A stretch of DNA of 64,000 nucleotides from Microbacterium sp. RU33B (GCF_900155915.1 NZ_FTPO01000002.1:620001-684000), one strand, 5' to 3'; positions 1 to 8,345 are shown, counted from the first letter of the stretch. Translations and numbers: made by a program. Notes: generated from the letters alone by a model not told the origin.

Positions 1-87
1 GGATCAACGCGTCTCCATCTGGTGACGCGCCGCCGCAGCGGCGGCATCCCTCCCCTCACCCCTCTCCCCCCGGAAGGAAGTGTGTTC

Positions 88-1050
88 GTGGGCACCCCCG
101 AGCCCTCTGACACGGACGCATCGCGCCCTTCGCATCACGCACCCGTCGGCGCGCCCGAACCGGCGCTGCGCGGCGCGTCGCGCCGGAGCAGCCGGCGTCT
201 TCCGCGACGGGCAGCGGTCGGGCGTCGGTCGTTCGCGTCGACGCTGAAGGCTCTCGACGTCCTCGCCGAGAGCGGCGCGAAGGTGTCCGTGCGCATCAAC
301 GACCTCGACCGCGGTACGTCGGTGCTCGCGGGCGACGACTTCGTGACGCTGCCTGTCGCCGGACTCGGCGTCGTTCCGCTCCTGCTCGAGGTGGCCGCCG
401 CGATCGAGGCGGGCACGCTCGATCCGCACGAGATCATCGACCGCGCCGATCTCGACCGCGTCGAGGTCTCGGGTGTGTGGCGGCACCTGAAGGCCCCGGC
501 GCTCCCGATCGCCGACCTCGCTGTGCTCACCGCGGCGGCCGGCGATGCGCTCGCGGCCAACGCACTCCTCGCCCGCGTGGGGCTGCCGGCCGCGCGCGCG
601 CGCATCGAGCAGCTCGGGCTGTCGCGCACGGCGCTGCTCGACGGCTTCCGCGACGAGCGCGGACCCGACGACGCCCCGCAGGTCGCGCTCGGCTCGGCCC
701 GCGAGCTCGCCGAGATCTTCGCCGCGCTGGTGAACTCCCAGGCCGTCTCCGCCGGCGTCAGCGCGCAGGTCGCGGAGTGGCTGAGCCTGAACCACGACCT
801 CTCCCTCGTCGCCGCCGCGACCGGGCTCGATCCGTTCGCCCATGAGAACGACGAGCACGGACTGCTCTTCGTCAACAAGACGGGCCGGGATGCCGGCATC
901 CGTGTCGAAGCGGGAGTGCTGGCAGGGCCCCGGGCCGGAGTGTCGTACGCGCTCATCGTGTGCTTCGACGACCTGTCGATCACGCACCGGCTGCGGGCGC
1001 ACGACGCGTTCCGCGTGCTCGGCGTCGACCTGATGGAGTACGTGTTCTGA
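88..1050 (+). CDS. Beta-lactamase-fold protein, catalytic residues lost
   Basis: The protein is about 320 residues and aligns by eye with class A beta-lactamase/serine-hydrolase family members. The C-terminal KTG box is intact (VNKTG, about residue 263). At the place where family members have the nucleophile motif SxxK, followed by a leucine-rich helix, this protein reads AGLGV then PLLLEV (about residue 91), so serine and lysine are both missing. The SDN box reads GDA. It is therefore probably a non-catalytic, binding-only relative. I chose GTG 88 because GGAAGGAA lies 8 bases upstream; GTG 22 or 82 would add residues. No clear signal peptide is present, only an Arg/Ser-rich N-terminus. Confidence 0.75.
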   Translation: MGTPEPSDTDASRPSHHAPVGAPEPALRGASRRSSRRLPRRAAVGRRSFASTLKALDVLAESGAKVSVRINDLDRGTSVLAGDDFVTLPVAGLGVVPLLLEVAAAIEAGTLDPHEIIDRADLDRVEVSGVWRHLKAPALPIADLAVLTAAAGDALAANALLARVGLPAARARIEQLGLSRTALLDGFRDERGPDDAPQVALGSARELAEIFAALVNSQAVSAGVSAQVAEWLSLNHDLSLVAAATGLDPFAHENDEHGLLFVNKTGRDAGIRVEAGVLAGPRAGVSYALIVCFDDLSITHRLRAHDAFRVLGVDLMEYVF

Positions 1051-1076
1051 GGCGCGCGGTCGCGCGCCCCGGATCG

Positions 1077-1129
1077 ATGTCCCACTTCGCGCGGGTGTGC
1101 CGGCGTGCAACCCGCCTCACATGGGACAT
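1077..1129. repeat. 53-bp palindromic intergenic repeat, copy 1
   Basis: The unit starts ATGTCCCA and ends TGGGACAT. The two arms pair imperfectly over about 23 bases around a short GC loop. A second copy of equal length follows 20 bases later. It lies between converging genes, so it may also stop transcription, but the sequence conservation between copies points to a REP-like interspersed element. Confidence 0.75.
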
Positions 1130-1149
1130 GGGCGTCACCGTGCGCGTCG

Positions 1150-1202
1150 ATGTCCCATTTTGCGCGGGTGTGTCGGCGTGCCACCCACGCGAAGTGGGAC
1201 AT
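1150..1202. repeat. 53-bp palindromic intergenic repeat, copy 2
   Basis: This is the second copy of the 1077-1129 unit in the same orientation, also 53 bp with ATGTCCCA/TGGGACAT ends. Its right arm, when complemented, resembles the left arm of copy 1 more closely than its own left arm does, so the two copies have exchanged or compensated changes while keeping the ability to fold. Confidence 0.75.
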
Positions 1203-1295
1203 CAACGCGTGGCGGACCTGACCGTGGCAGGAAAGCCGGGCCTCACGGGGTGAAACGCGGACAGGCAGGCGAGGCTCTGCCGATGCGCCCCCGCG

Positions 1296-2177
1296 TCAGA
1301 AGACGATCGTGTGGTTGCCGTGCCGGATCACGCGGTCCTGCGCGTGCCACAGCACGGCGCGGGAGAGCACCTGGCGCTCGACGTCGGCGCCCCGGCGGGC
1401 GAGCTCGGCGGCCGACTCGGCGTGGGTCACGCGCACGATGTCCTGCTCGATGATGGGTCCTTCGTCGAGATCCTCCGTCACGTAGTGCGAGGTCGCGCCG
1501 ATGAGCTTGACGCCGCGCTGCTTGGCCCGCTTGTACGGCTCGGCGCCGATGAAGGCCGGCAGGAACGAGTGATGGATGTTGATCACGGGCACGCCGAGCT
1601 GCGCGAGGAAGTCGGGCGAGAGGATCTGCATGTAGCGGGCGAGGACGATGAAGTCGACGTTGCCCTTCAGCAGCCGCAGGATCTCGGCTTCGGCTGCCGA
1701 CTTGTCGGGTCCCGACCCCGACGGCACGTGGAAGAACGGCACCCCGAACGAGCGCACGTCCTCGGCGGAGTTCGTGTGGTTGGAGATGACCATGGGCACC
1801 GTGACGGGCAGGTCGCCGCGGCGGTGGCGCCACAGGAGGTCGAGCAGGCAGTGGTCCTGCTTCGACGACAGGATCGCCATGCGCTTGGGCACCGAGAGGT
1901 CGGTGACGTTCCACTCGAGGTCGAAGCCCTCGCCGAGCGTGCGGTCGAGGTCTCCCTCGATCTCGGGCAGGGCCGCGGCCAGATCGGGGCGGTGGAAGAC
2001 GACGCGGCAGAAGTACGCGCCGCCGATCGGGTCGTCGGAGTACTGGTCGAGCGCGACGATGTTGCCGGCGTGCCGCGTGATGAGCGCGGAGACCGCGGCG
2101 ACGATGCCGGGGCGGTCGCTCCCGTGCACGATGAGGCACGCGTGGTCGGTGAGGAGGTGGGCGTCGTGCGCGGTCAT
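1296..2177 (-). CDS. purU: Formyltetrahydrofolate deformylase PurU
   Basis: PurU hydrolyses 10-formyl-THF to formate and THF, balancing the one-carbon pool and supplying formate for purine synthesis. The 293-residue length is typical. Residues 1-85 form an ACT-type domain (SDRPGIVAAVSALI). The rest is a formyltransferase fold with the conserved VISNH segment, HHSFLPAF and the loop GATSHYVTEDLDEGPII, whose His and Asp are the family's catalytic residues. A CAGAAT box at 2185-2190 ends 7 bases before the ATG, so the message may be leaderless. It is divergent from the thioesterase gene and converges on the palindromic repeats. Confidence 0.95.
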   Translation of the reverse strand: MTAHDAHLLTDHACLIVHGSDRPGIVAAVSALITRHAGNIVALDQYSDDPIGGAYFCRVVFHRPDLAAALPEIEGDLDRTLGEGFDLEWNVTDLSVPKRMAILSSKQDHCLLDLLWRHRRGDLPVTVPMVISNHTNSAEDVRSFGVPFFHVPSGSGPDKSAAEAEILRLLKGNVDFIVLARYMQILSPDFLAQLGVPVINIHHSFLPAFIGAEPYKRAKQRGVKLIGATSHYVTEDLDEGPIIEQDIVRVTHAESAAELARRGADVERQVLSRAVLWHAQDRVIRHGNHTIVF

Positions 2178-2247
2178 GGATTCGATTCTGCCGTGTCATC
2201 GCGCCTCGCCCGACCCGCATGTCGTGGCCGGGGCATCCGGATCGCTC

Positions 2248-2253
2248 TAGGCT
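2248..2253 (+). promoter_or_regulatory. Leaderless-type -10 box TAGGCT
   Basis: TAGGCT ends 6 bases before the GTG at 2260 and no Shine-Dalgarno sequence is present, so transcription would begin at or near the start codon. Confidence 0.6.
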
Positions 2254-2259
2254 GACCGC

Positions 2260-3261
2260 GTGAGCACTCCGACAACGGATGCCCCGCAGCGCACTGCGGG
2301 CCGCGACGACCGCATCACGCTGCGGTTCATGACCACCCCGGCCGACACCGCGGCGGGCGGCCGTTCGATCGCCGCCGGCAGCGTGATGGAGTGGATCGAC
2401 AAGGCCGGATACGCGTGCGCGGTCGGCTGGGCGGGCGCCTACTGCGTCACGGCGTACGTGGGCAACGTTCGCCACCGTCGCCCGGTCGCGCCCGGGAGCC
2501 TCGTCGAGGTGCAGGCGCGCATCGTGTACACGGGTCGCACCAGCATGCACGTCGTGGTGACGGTGTCGTCCGCCGAGGTCAGCGATCGGCTGTACACGCC
2601 GGCGACGACGTGCATCCTCGTGTTCGTCGCCAAGGGCGCCGACGGGCGGCCCGCCGCGGTGCCGAGCTGGAGTCCGGTGAGCCGCTCCGACCGGAAGCTC
2701 GCGGCGGCGGCGCTGGAGCGCATGGACGCCCGCGCCGAGATCAAGCGGCTCATGCTGCGGGAGGAGTACACGGATGCCGGGCACGGCCCCCGCTCCACCC
2801 TGCGCTTCCTGGTGCCGCCGGGAGTGGTGAACTGGGGAGGCAAAGCGCACGGCGGCACCGTCATGCGGTGGATCGATGAGGCGGCGTACGCCGTCGCGGT
2901 CGGGTGGTCGGGCAATGATCACGCCGTCGCGGTGTACTCCGGCGGCATCCACTTCTTCTCGCCCGTGCCGATCGGCCACCTCGTCGAGATCGAGGCCCGG
3001 CTCATCCACACCTCCGCCCGCAGCATGCATCTCAGCATCCGGGTGTCCACGGCCGATCCGCGCACGCCCCAGGAGCTGGACGTCGCGACCCAGTGCATGA
3101 GCGTCTTCGTCGTGCCCGATGCCGACGGCGTGGCCGCGGCGATCCCCGCGTGGGTGCCGGATGCCGCGGACGACGTGCGACTGCACGAGCACGCGCTCGA
3201 GATCATCCGGCTGCGGGAGGGCATCGTGCCGATCCCTCCGTCGCTGTCGCTCGAACCCTGA
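2260..3261 (+). CDS. Tandem-hotdog acyl-CoA thioesterase
   Basis: The protein (333 residues) contains two hotdog domains of the acyl-CoA thioesterase (ACOT/BACH) family. Each begins with a strand followed by a matching segment: GSVMEWIDKAGYACAVGWAG in the first half and GTVMRWIDEAAYAVAVGWSG in the second. Each half also carries the (V/I)G(H/N)xx-LVE(V/I)(Q/E)AR strand. The expected reaction is hydrolysis of acyl-CoA to free acid and CoA in the cytosol. GTG start follows a leaderless -10 box. The product lies back to back with purU and converges within 8 bases on the POT transporter gene. The acyl-chain preference cannot be read from sequence. Confidence 0.85.
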   Translation: MSTPTTDAPQRTAGRDDRITLRFMTTPADTAAGGRSIAAGSVMEWIDKAGYACAVGWAGAYCVTAYVGNVRHRRPVAPGSLVEVQARIVYTGRTSMHVVVTVSSAEVSDRLYTPATTCILVFVAKGADGRPAAVPSWSPVSRSDRKLAAAALERMDARAEIKRLMLREEYTDAGHGPRSTLRFLVPPGVVNWGGKAHGGTVMRWIDEAAYAVAVGWSGNDHAVAVYSGGIHFFSPVPIGHLVEIEARLIHTSARSMHLSIRVSTADPRTPQELDVATQCMSVFVVPDADGVAAAIPAWVPDAADDVRLHEHALEIIRLREGIVPIPPSLSLEP

Positions 3262-3269
3262 GCCGCCGG

Positions 3270-4862
3270 CTACCTCACGCCGCGCATGAGCGCGAGCACC
3301 GGCTTGACCGCCGCGAGCAGCGCGAGGCCGAGGAGGATGGCGATGACGCCGAGGATCGTGAAGTACGGAACTTCGTTCTCGGGGTCGTAGAAGCCGGCGA
3401 GCCATCCCGCGATCGAGGTGCCGAGTGCGACGGAGAGGAAGTACAGCGCCACCATCTGCGTGTGGAAGTGCTGCGGCGCGAGCTTGGTGGACGCCGAGAG
3501 CCCGACCGGCGAGATGAAGAGCTCGGCGATCGTGAAGACCAGCAGGATGCCGACGATCGCGAGGAGCGGCGTCGCATTCGCCGGACCGTTGGCGAACGGC
3601 AGGAACAGCAGGAAGGCGGCGCCCATGATCACGACGCCGAGCGCGAACTTGACGGGCGTGGAGGGCTGGCGGCGCCCGAGCTTCGTCCAGATCGCGGCGA
3701 AGACGCCCGACAGGATGATGACGAAGATCGGGTTGATCGAGTTGACCCACGGGATGGGCATCTCCCAGCCGAAGATGTCGCGGTTCAGCCGCTCGGACGA
3801 GTAGATCGTCAGCACGGTGAACTGCTGCTGGTACAGCGACCAGAAGCCGACGTTCACGATGAACAGCGGGATGAAGCCGATCACGCGGGAGCGCTCGTCG
3901 CCCGTGACGGCCTTCGACGCCGTGATCACGAGGAAGTACGCGATCGCCGCGCCGAGGGTGGCGATGATCACGACGATCGCGAGATTGTCGGCCCGGATGA
4001 CGCCCACGAGAACGAGCACGGCGAGGAGCGCGACGCCCCCCAGGCCGATGCCGATGAAGAGGCCTCGGCGGCTGCGGGGCAGCGGGTTGGGGACCGCGCG
4101 GGATTCGGCGGGGAGGTGCTTGCGGCCGAAGGAGTACTGGATGAGACCGGCGGCCATGCCGACCGCGGCGAGGCCGAAGCCCCAGTGGAAGCCCATCGTC
4201 GACTGCAGGAGACCTGTGAGGAGGGGCCCTGCGAACGCACCCAGGTTGATCCCGAGGTAGAACAGCGAGAAGCCGGCATCCCGGCGCGGGTCGTCCGCCG
4301 TGTACAGCGTGCCGACGACCGACGTCGCATTGGCCTTCAGGCCGCCCGAGCCGAGGGCCACGAGGACGAGGCCGATGCCCAGGCCCCACACGTTCGGCAG
4401 GATCGCCAGGGCGATGTGGCCCGCCATGATGACGATCGCGCTGGAGAACAGCACGCGCTCCGAGCCCAGCAGGCGATCGGCGATCCAGGCGCCGAGGATC
4501 GTCGAGAGGTAGACCGTGCCGCCGTACGCTCCGACGATGCCCGTCGCGACCGTCTGGTCGATGCCGAGGCCGCCCTCGGCGACCGAGAAGTACATGTAGA
4601 TGAGCAGGATGCCCTGCATGCCGTAGAAGCTGAACCGCTCCCACATCTCGACGCCGAACACGTGCGCGAGGGCGAAGGGCTGGCCGAAGAAGCGCGTGTC
4701 GGAGTCGCCGACCGAGGCCGATGCCGTGGCGACCGATCCCACGGCATCCGTGCCGCTGCGCTTCGCGGCCTCCCGCGACTGCCGACCGGTCCGGCCGGCG
4801 GCCGTCGCCCCTTCGGGCGGGCCGACCGGGACTTCCTGACGATCGTCGCGCTCATCGTTCAT
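3270..4862 (-). CDS. Proton-coupled oligopeptide symporter (POT/PTR family)
   Basis: This is a 530-residue integral membrane protein of the POT/PTR branch of the major facilitator superfamily, importing di- and tripeptides with protons. The first helix carries the diagnostic ExxERF motif (EMWERFSFYGMQG), and the TM5 region (SLFYLGINLGAFAGPLL) matches the PTR signature. About 12-14 hydrophobic helices can be counted. An N-terminal charged stretch of about 55 residues precedes the first helix. ACGCTA on the plus strand (4869-4874) gives TAGCGT six bases before the ATG, a leaderless arrangement. Confidence 0.9.
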   Translation of the reverse strand: MNDERDDRQEVPVGPPEGATAAGRTGRQSREAAKRSGTDAVGSVATASASVGDSDTRFFGQPFALAHVFGVEMWERFSFYGMQGILLIYMYFSVAEGGLGIDQTVATGIVGAYGGTVYLSTILGAWIADRLLGSERVLFSSAIVIMAGHIALAILPNVWGLGIGLVLVALGSGGLKANATSVVGTLYTADDPRRDAGFSLFYLGINLGAFAGPLLTGLLQSTMGFHWGFGLAAVGMAAGLIQYSFGRKHLPAESRAVPNPLPRSRRGLFIGIGLGGVALLAVLVLVGVIRADNLAIVVIIATLGAAIAYFLVITASKAVTGDERSRVIGFIPLFIVNVGFWSLYQQQFTVLTIYSSERLNRDIFGWEMPIPWVNSINPIFVIILSGVFAAIWTKLGRRQPSTPVKFALGVVIMGAAFLLFLPFANGPANATPLLAIVGILLVFTIAELFISPVGLSASTKLAPQHFHTQMVALYFLSVALGTSIAGWLAGFYDPENEVPYFTILGVIAILLGLALLAAVKPVLALMRGVR

Positions 4863-4868
4863 GCATTC

Positions 4869-4874
4869 ACGCTA
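4869..4874 (-). promoter_or_regulatory. Leaderless-type -10 box TAGCGT
   Basis: Reads TAGCGT on the minus strand, six bases upstream of the POT transporter ATG, with no ribosome-binding site between. Confidence 0.55.
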
Positions 4875-4900
4875 GCGCGGGCAGGGCTCGGGCGGGCCGC

Positions 4901-6343
4901 TCAATGGGGGAGCGACGGATGCCGTTCCTCGGCCGCGCGGCCGCGCGGGATGAACAGCGCCATCACGAGGGCGATGACGGCCGCGGCGAGTCCGAGCACG
5001 AACGACAGCGTGAAGGCGGTGGCCGTCGGGATCGGGGTGCCCTCGACCTGCACCGTGTACGTGGCGAGCACCGCACCGATGACGGCGGCGGCGGTGCTCG
5101 TTCCGAGCGAGCGGAACAGGGCGTTGAGTCCGTTCGACGCGCCCGTCTCGGACTGCGGCACCGACCGCATGATGAGCATCGGCATCGCCGCGTAGCCGAA
5201 GCCGATGCCGACGCCGATGATGATGTTCGCCACCACGAGGTGCCAGACCTCGCTCGAGAGCACGAGCGTGAACCCGTACGCGATCACCAGCGAGATCGCC
5301 CCGAGCACGAGCAGCAGCTTGGGTCCGACCGTGCGGGCCAGGCGGCCGGAGAACGGCGAGAGCACCATCATCACGATCCCGGCGGGCATCACGACCAGGC
5401 TCGCGCCGAGCAGGCTCAGCCCGAAGCCGCCCGTCGCGACGGGGAGCTCCAGCATCTGCGGATACACGACGTTCGACGCGAACAGCGAGAACCCCATCGC
5501 GATCGAGGCGAGGTTCGTCAGCAGCACAGGGCGGCGGGCGGCCACCCGGAGGTCGAGCAGCGGCTCGGCGATGCGCAGCTCGTACCAGCCCCACACGAGC
5601 AGCACGACGATGCCGCCCAGTCCGCAGGCGAGCGTCGGCGCCGACGTCCACCCCCACGTGTTGCCCCGCGACACGGCGAGCAGCACGCCCAGGAGCCCGA
5701 CGGCGAGCCCGGCGGCGCCGACGAAGTCGAAGCGTCCGGCCGTGCGCAGCACGCTCTCGGGAACGATCCACAGGACGAGGGCGAAGACGACGACGCCGAG
5801 CGCGGCGGCGACCCAGAAGAGCACGTGCCAATCGCTGCGCTCGGTGATGAGGGCGCTGATCGGGAGCCCGAGCGCGCCGCCCACGCCGAGCGTCGCGCTG
5901 ATGAGAGCGATCGCGGTGTCGACACGGTCTTCATGGAGCACATCCCGGAGGATCGAGATGCCGAGCGGGATGACGCCCGTCACCGCGCCCTGCAGGGTGC
6001 GGCCGATCACGACCCCGACGATGCCCGGCGAGGCGGCCGCGATGACCGAGCCGACCACGAGGGTGGCCAGGAGCACGAGCACGATGCGCTTCTTGCCGTA
6101 CATGTCGCCCAGGCGACCGGCGATCGGGGTGATCACGGCGGCGGCGAGCAGCGTGGAGGTGACGACCCACGCCGTGTCGTCGCGGCTCGCGTTCAGCAGC
6201 TCGGGGAGCTTGGACTGGATCGGCACCACGAGGGTGAACATGAACGACGAGGCGAGGCCGGCGACCGCCAGCACGGCGACGATGGCACCCTGCGGCGTGG
6301 GACGGGAGAGACGGCGCCTCGCGTCGTCGTCTCCCTTGGCCAT
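4901..6343 (-). CDS. MFS exporter, DHA2 (EmrB/QacA) family
   Basis: The protein is 480 residues with about 14 hydrophobic segments, the size of drug:H+ antiporter-2 proteins that expel hydrophobic cations and other toxic compounds. The motif between TM2 and TM3 reads GRLGDMYGKKRI (motif A, GxLaDrxGxkxxl), and motif C-like GIVGVVIGRTLQG and GALGLPISALI follow. TAGCCT six bases before the ATG suggests a leaderless message. No adjacent TetR/MarR regulator is present in this window. Substrate is unknown. Confidence 0.88.
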   Translation of the reverse strand: MAKGDDDARRRLSRPTPQGAIVAVLAVAGLASSFMFTLVVPIQSKLPELLNASRDDTAWVVTSTLLAAAVITPIAGRLGDMYGKKRIVLVLLATLVVGSVIAAASPGIVGVVIGRTLQGAVTGVIPLGISILRDVLHEDRVDTAIALISATLGVGGALGLPISALITERSDWHVLFWVAAALGVVVFALVLWIVPESVLRTAGRFDFVGAAGLAVGLLGVLLAVSRGNTWGWTSAPTLACGLGGIVVLLVWGWYELRIAEPLLDLRVAARRPVLLTNLASIAMGFSLFASNVVYPQMLELPVATGGFGLSLLGASLVVMPAGIVMMVLSPFSGRLARTVGPKLLLVLGAISLVIAYGFTLVLSSEVWHLVVANIIIGVGIGFGYAAMPMLIMRSVPQSETGASNGLNALFRSLGTSTAAAVIGAVLATYTVQVEGTPIPTATAFTLSFVLGLAAAVIALVMALFIPRGRAAEERHPSLPH

Positions 6344-6349
6344 CCCTTC

Positions 6350-6355
6350 AGGCTA
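6350..6355 (-). promoter_or_regulatory. Leaderless-type -10 box TAGCCT
   Basis: Reads TAGCCT on the minus strand and ends six bases before the MFS exporter ATG at 6343. Confidence 0.5.
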
Positions 6356-6388
6356 TCGGCGGTCCGGGATGTCGGGGTCGGGCGGGAG

Positions 6389-6394
6389 TAGCGT
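6389..6394 (+). promoter_or_regulatory. Leaderless-type -10 box TAGCGT
   Basis: TAGCGT ends seven bases before the ATG at 6402. It is 33 bases from the opposite-facing box of the MFS gene, so the two promoters are back to back. Confidence 0.5.
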
Positions 6395-6401
6395 GGGCGG
6401 C

Positions 6402-7115
6402 ATGCCCGATCCGACCGCTCAGCCCGGCATCGACATCCGTCCGCTCGACACGGTCGACGACGTCTTCCGCGCGTGCGAGGTGCTGTCGGAGGTATGGGCG
6501 GGCGATCCGGCCGGCATGCCGCCCAACCTGCTGCGGGCGCTCGCGCATTCGGGCAACTACGCCGTCGGACTGTTCGACGGCGAGCGGATGATCGGGGCAT
6601 CCGTCGGCTTCTTCGGCGAGCCCGCCGCCCGCTCGATGCACTCCCACGTCACGGGTGTGCTCGCCGAGTACCGCAGCCAGGGTCTCGGGCGCGTGCTCAA
6701 GCAGCATCAGCGCGAGTGGGCGCTCCGCCGCGGCGTCGGACACGTGACGTGGACCTTCGATCCGCTCGTCGCGCGCAACGCGCACTTCAACCTCCGCGTG
6801 CTCGGCGCGCGCGTGACGGAGTATCTCGTCGACCACTACGGGCCGATGGACGACGGCCTCAACCGGGGTGACGAGACCGACCGCGTCATGGTGTCGTGGG
6901 CGGTGGCGGCGCCGCCGTTCCCGACTCCCGCGGCCGACCGTGTCGTCGCGTCGGTCGAGGTGCCGCACGACATCGAGTCGGTGCGGGCCGCGTCGCCGAC
7001 GGATGCCGCGGACTGGCGCCTGCGGGTGCGCGACGGATTCCTCGCGCAGCTCGGCGCCGGCCTCGTCGTCGGCGGGTTCGACGACGATCGCGGCTACCTG
7101 TTCGTGCGCCCGTAG
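6402..7115 (+). CDS. GNAT-superfamily acetyltransferase-like protein
   Basis: The protein is 237 residues. A GNAT core is visible: a central strand HSHVTGVLAEYRSQGLGRVLK holds the acetyl-CoA binding Q/RxxGxG/A signature, followed by helix KQHQREWALRRGV and strand VTWTFDPLVARNAHFNL. This combination (TFDPL..RNAHFNL..LGA) is characteristic of an uncharacterised actinobacterial branch (COG3375-like). A C-terminal region of about 80 residues, starting at VPHDIESV, is typical of that branch. The acceptor is unknown. The start is set by the ATG after a TAGCGT box. Confidence 0.75.
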   Translation: MPDPTAQPGIDIRPLDTVDDVFRACEVLSEVWAGDPAGMPPNLLRALAHSGNYAVGLFDGERMIGASVGFFGEPAARSMHSHVTGVLAEYRSQGLGRVLKQHQREWALRRGVGHVTWTFDPLVARNAHFNLRVLGARVTEYLVDHYGPMDDGLNRGDETDRVMVSWAVAAPPFPTPAADRVVASVEVPHDIESVRAASPTDAADWRLRVRDGFLAQLGAGLVVGGFDDDRGYLFVRP

Positions 7116-7125
7116 CCCGCGTCAG

Positions 7126-7155
7126 TTCTCGGGAGAATCGCCGTTCTCCGGAGGA
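7126..7155. promoter_or_regulatory. Tandem palindromes, possible operator
   Basis: Two 12-base near-perfect palindromes, TTCTCGGGAGAA (7126-7137) and TTCTCCGGAGGA (7144-7155), begin 18 bases apart. They lie 71 bases or more upstream of the -10 box of the cyclase-family gene, a plausible position for activator or repressor binding. No function is demonstrated. Confidence 0.35.
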
Positions 7156-7225
7156 TTTCTGCCGAGGAGCTCCGCCGAACTGCCCATCTCCGAAGAAGTG
7201 CGACGTCGAGGGGATACCTCGACCC

Positions 7226-7231
7226 TAGGCT
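7226..7231 (+). promoter_or_regulatory. Leaderless-type -10 box TAGGCT
   Basis: TAGGCT ends seven bases before the ATG at 7239. Confidence 0.6.
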
Positions 7232-7238
7232 GACCCGC

Positions 7239-7925
7239 ATGACCGACCGCCGCATCATCGATCTGAGCCACGCGATCCGCGCCGGGCTCGTGACCTATCC
7301 GGGACTCCCCGCCCCGACGATCACCCCGCACCTCACCCGCGGGGACTCCCGGTCGGTCTACGCCCCCGGCACCGAGTTCGCGATGGACGTCATCCACCTG
7401 ATCGGCAACACGGGCACCTACCTCGACTCGCCGTTCCACCGCTACGCCGACGGCCTTGACCTCGCCGGGCTCGACCTCGCGACCCTCGTCGGCCTGCCCG
7501 CCGAGGTCTTCCACGTCGCGGATGTCTGGACTCCCGACCGCCGCGGGATCGGCGTCGAGCTGCTGCGGGGCCGTGACGTGCGCGGTGCCGCCGTGCTGCT
7601 GCACACCGGATGGGACCGGCTCTTCGGCACCCCCGAGTACGGGCACGGCGCGCCGTATCTCACCGCGGACGGCGCGCAGCACCTCATCGACGCCGGCGCC
7701 GTGCTCGTGGGCATCGACTCGCTCAACATCGACGACACCGCGGCCGAAGCCGGCGGTGAGCGGCCGGCGCACTCGCTGCTGCTCGCCGCGGGCGTGCACG
7801 TCGTGGAGCACCTCACGCGTCTGGGCGATGTGCCGCCGAGCGGCGCGCGCTTCACCGCCGCTCCGCCCGCCGTCGAGGGCTTCGGCACCTTCCCGGTGCG
7901 GGCGTTCGCCGAGATCGGACGCTGA
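7239..7925 (+). CDS. Cyclase-family metal hydrolase (kynurenine formamidase-like)
   Basis: The protein (228 residues) starts with the family's IDLSHAI and continues with VTYPGLPAP. Members include bacterial kynurenine formamidase (KynB) and isatin hydrolase, which use a divalent metal held by the HxGTHxDxPxH motif. Here the corresponding segment is NTGTYLDSPFH (about residues 51-61): the first and second His are Asn and Tyr, while Asp, Pro and the last His remain. The metal site must differ from KynB. Tryptophan-degradation neighbours (kynA, kynU) are absent, so kynurenine formamidase activity should not be assumed. Confidence 0.75.
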   Translation: MTDRRIIDLSHAIRAGLVTYPGLPAPTITPHLTRGDSRSVYAPGTEFAMDVIHLIGNTGTYLDSPFHRYADGLDLAGLDLATLVGLPAEVFHVADVWTPDRRGIGVELLRGRDVRGAAVLLHTGWDRLFGTPEYGHGAPYLTADGAQHLIDAGAVLVGIDSLNIDDTAAEAGGERPAHSLLLAAGVHVVEHLTRLGDVPPSGARFTAAPPAVEGFGTFPVRAFAEIGR

Positions 7926-7934
7926 GCGGCCCGG

Positions 7935-7940
7935 TAGCCT
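7935..7940 (+). promoter_or_regulatory. Leaderless-type -10 box TAGCCT
   Basis: TAGCCT ends six bases before the GTG at 7947. Confidence 0.5.
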
Positions 7941-7946
7941 GACGAC

Positions 7947-8345
7947 GTGATCCCCGCCGACTGGATGCCTCACCGCCGCGACGACGGCGAGCTGCTCGGG
8001 TGGATCCGTCCCGAGGGCGACGACTGGGTCGCCCACGACCTGTTCGGGCACGAGGCATCCGGAGCCGTGGACTGGCTCGTCGCCGAGGAGGCTCTCGAGG
8101 CCCGGGGAATCGGATGGCTCGCCGATCCCTGGATGCTGGAGCGGCCGGACGCCGACGCGCTCCGCGTCCGCATCCTCGAGGTCGCGCCCGGGCACGGCGA
8201 CGAGGCCGGACGCGTCGTGGTGAAGGTCGACGACCATGGCGCGATCGGCGGTCCGCCGGCCCCCCGGTTCGAGCTGCCGTGGCCCGCCCCGGGGGAGCTT
8301 CGCCCGTGGGCGCCGGGCGATCCGGCGTTCACGCCCTGGACGTGA
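7947..8345 (+). CDS. Conserved-looking hypothetical protein, 132 aa
   Basis: I do not recognise this family. The protein is 132 residues, soluble and acidic, rich in Trp and Asp, with no signal peptide or membrane segment. A W..HDLFGHE segment near residue 30 and a proline-rich C-terminus (FELPWPAPGELRPWAPGDP) are its most distinctive parts. Codon use is like the neighbours and the GTG start sits six bases after a TAGCCT box, so it is very likely a real gene. Confidence 0.7.
   Translation: MIPADWMPHRRDDGELLGWIRPEGDDWVAHDLFGHEASGAVDWLVAEEALEARGIGWLADPWMLERPDADALRVRILEVAPGHGDEAGRVVVKVDDHGAIGGPPAPRFELPWPAPGELRPWAPGDPAFTPWT

Noticed and set aside
1243..4644. Minus-strand frame of over 1100 codons spanning purU, thioesterase and transporter
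   Set aside because: Product is Arg/His/Pro-rich without domains; purU and the POT transporter in other frames have unmistakable motifs.
3093..5195. Plus-strand frame of 700 codons opposite the transporters
   Set aside because: Composition (Asp, Arg, Glu, His runs) is typical of an antisense frame of membrane-protein genes.
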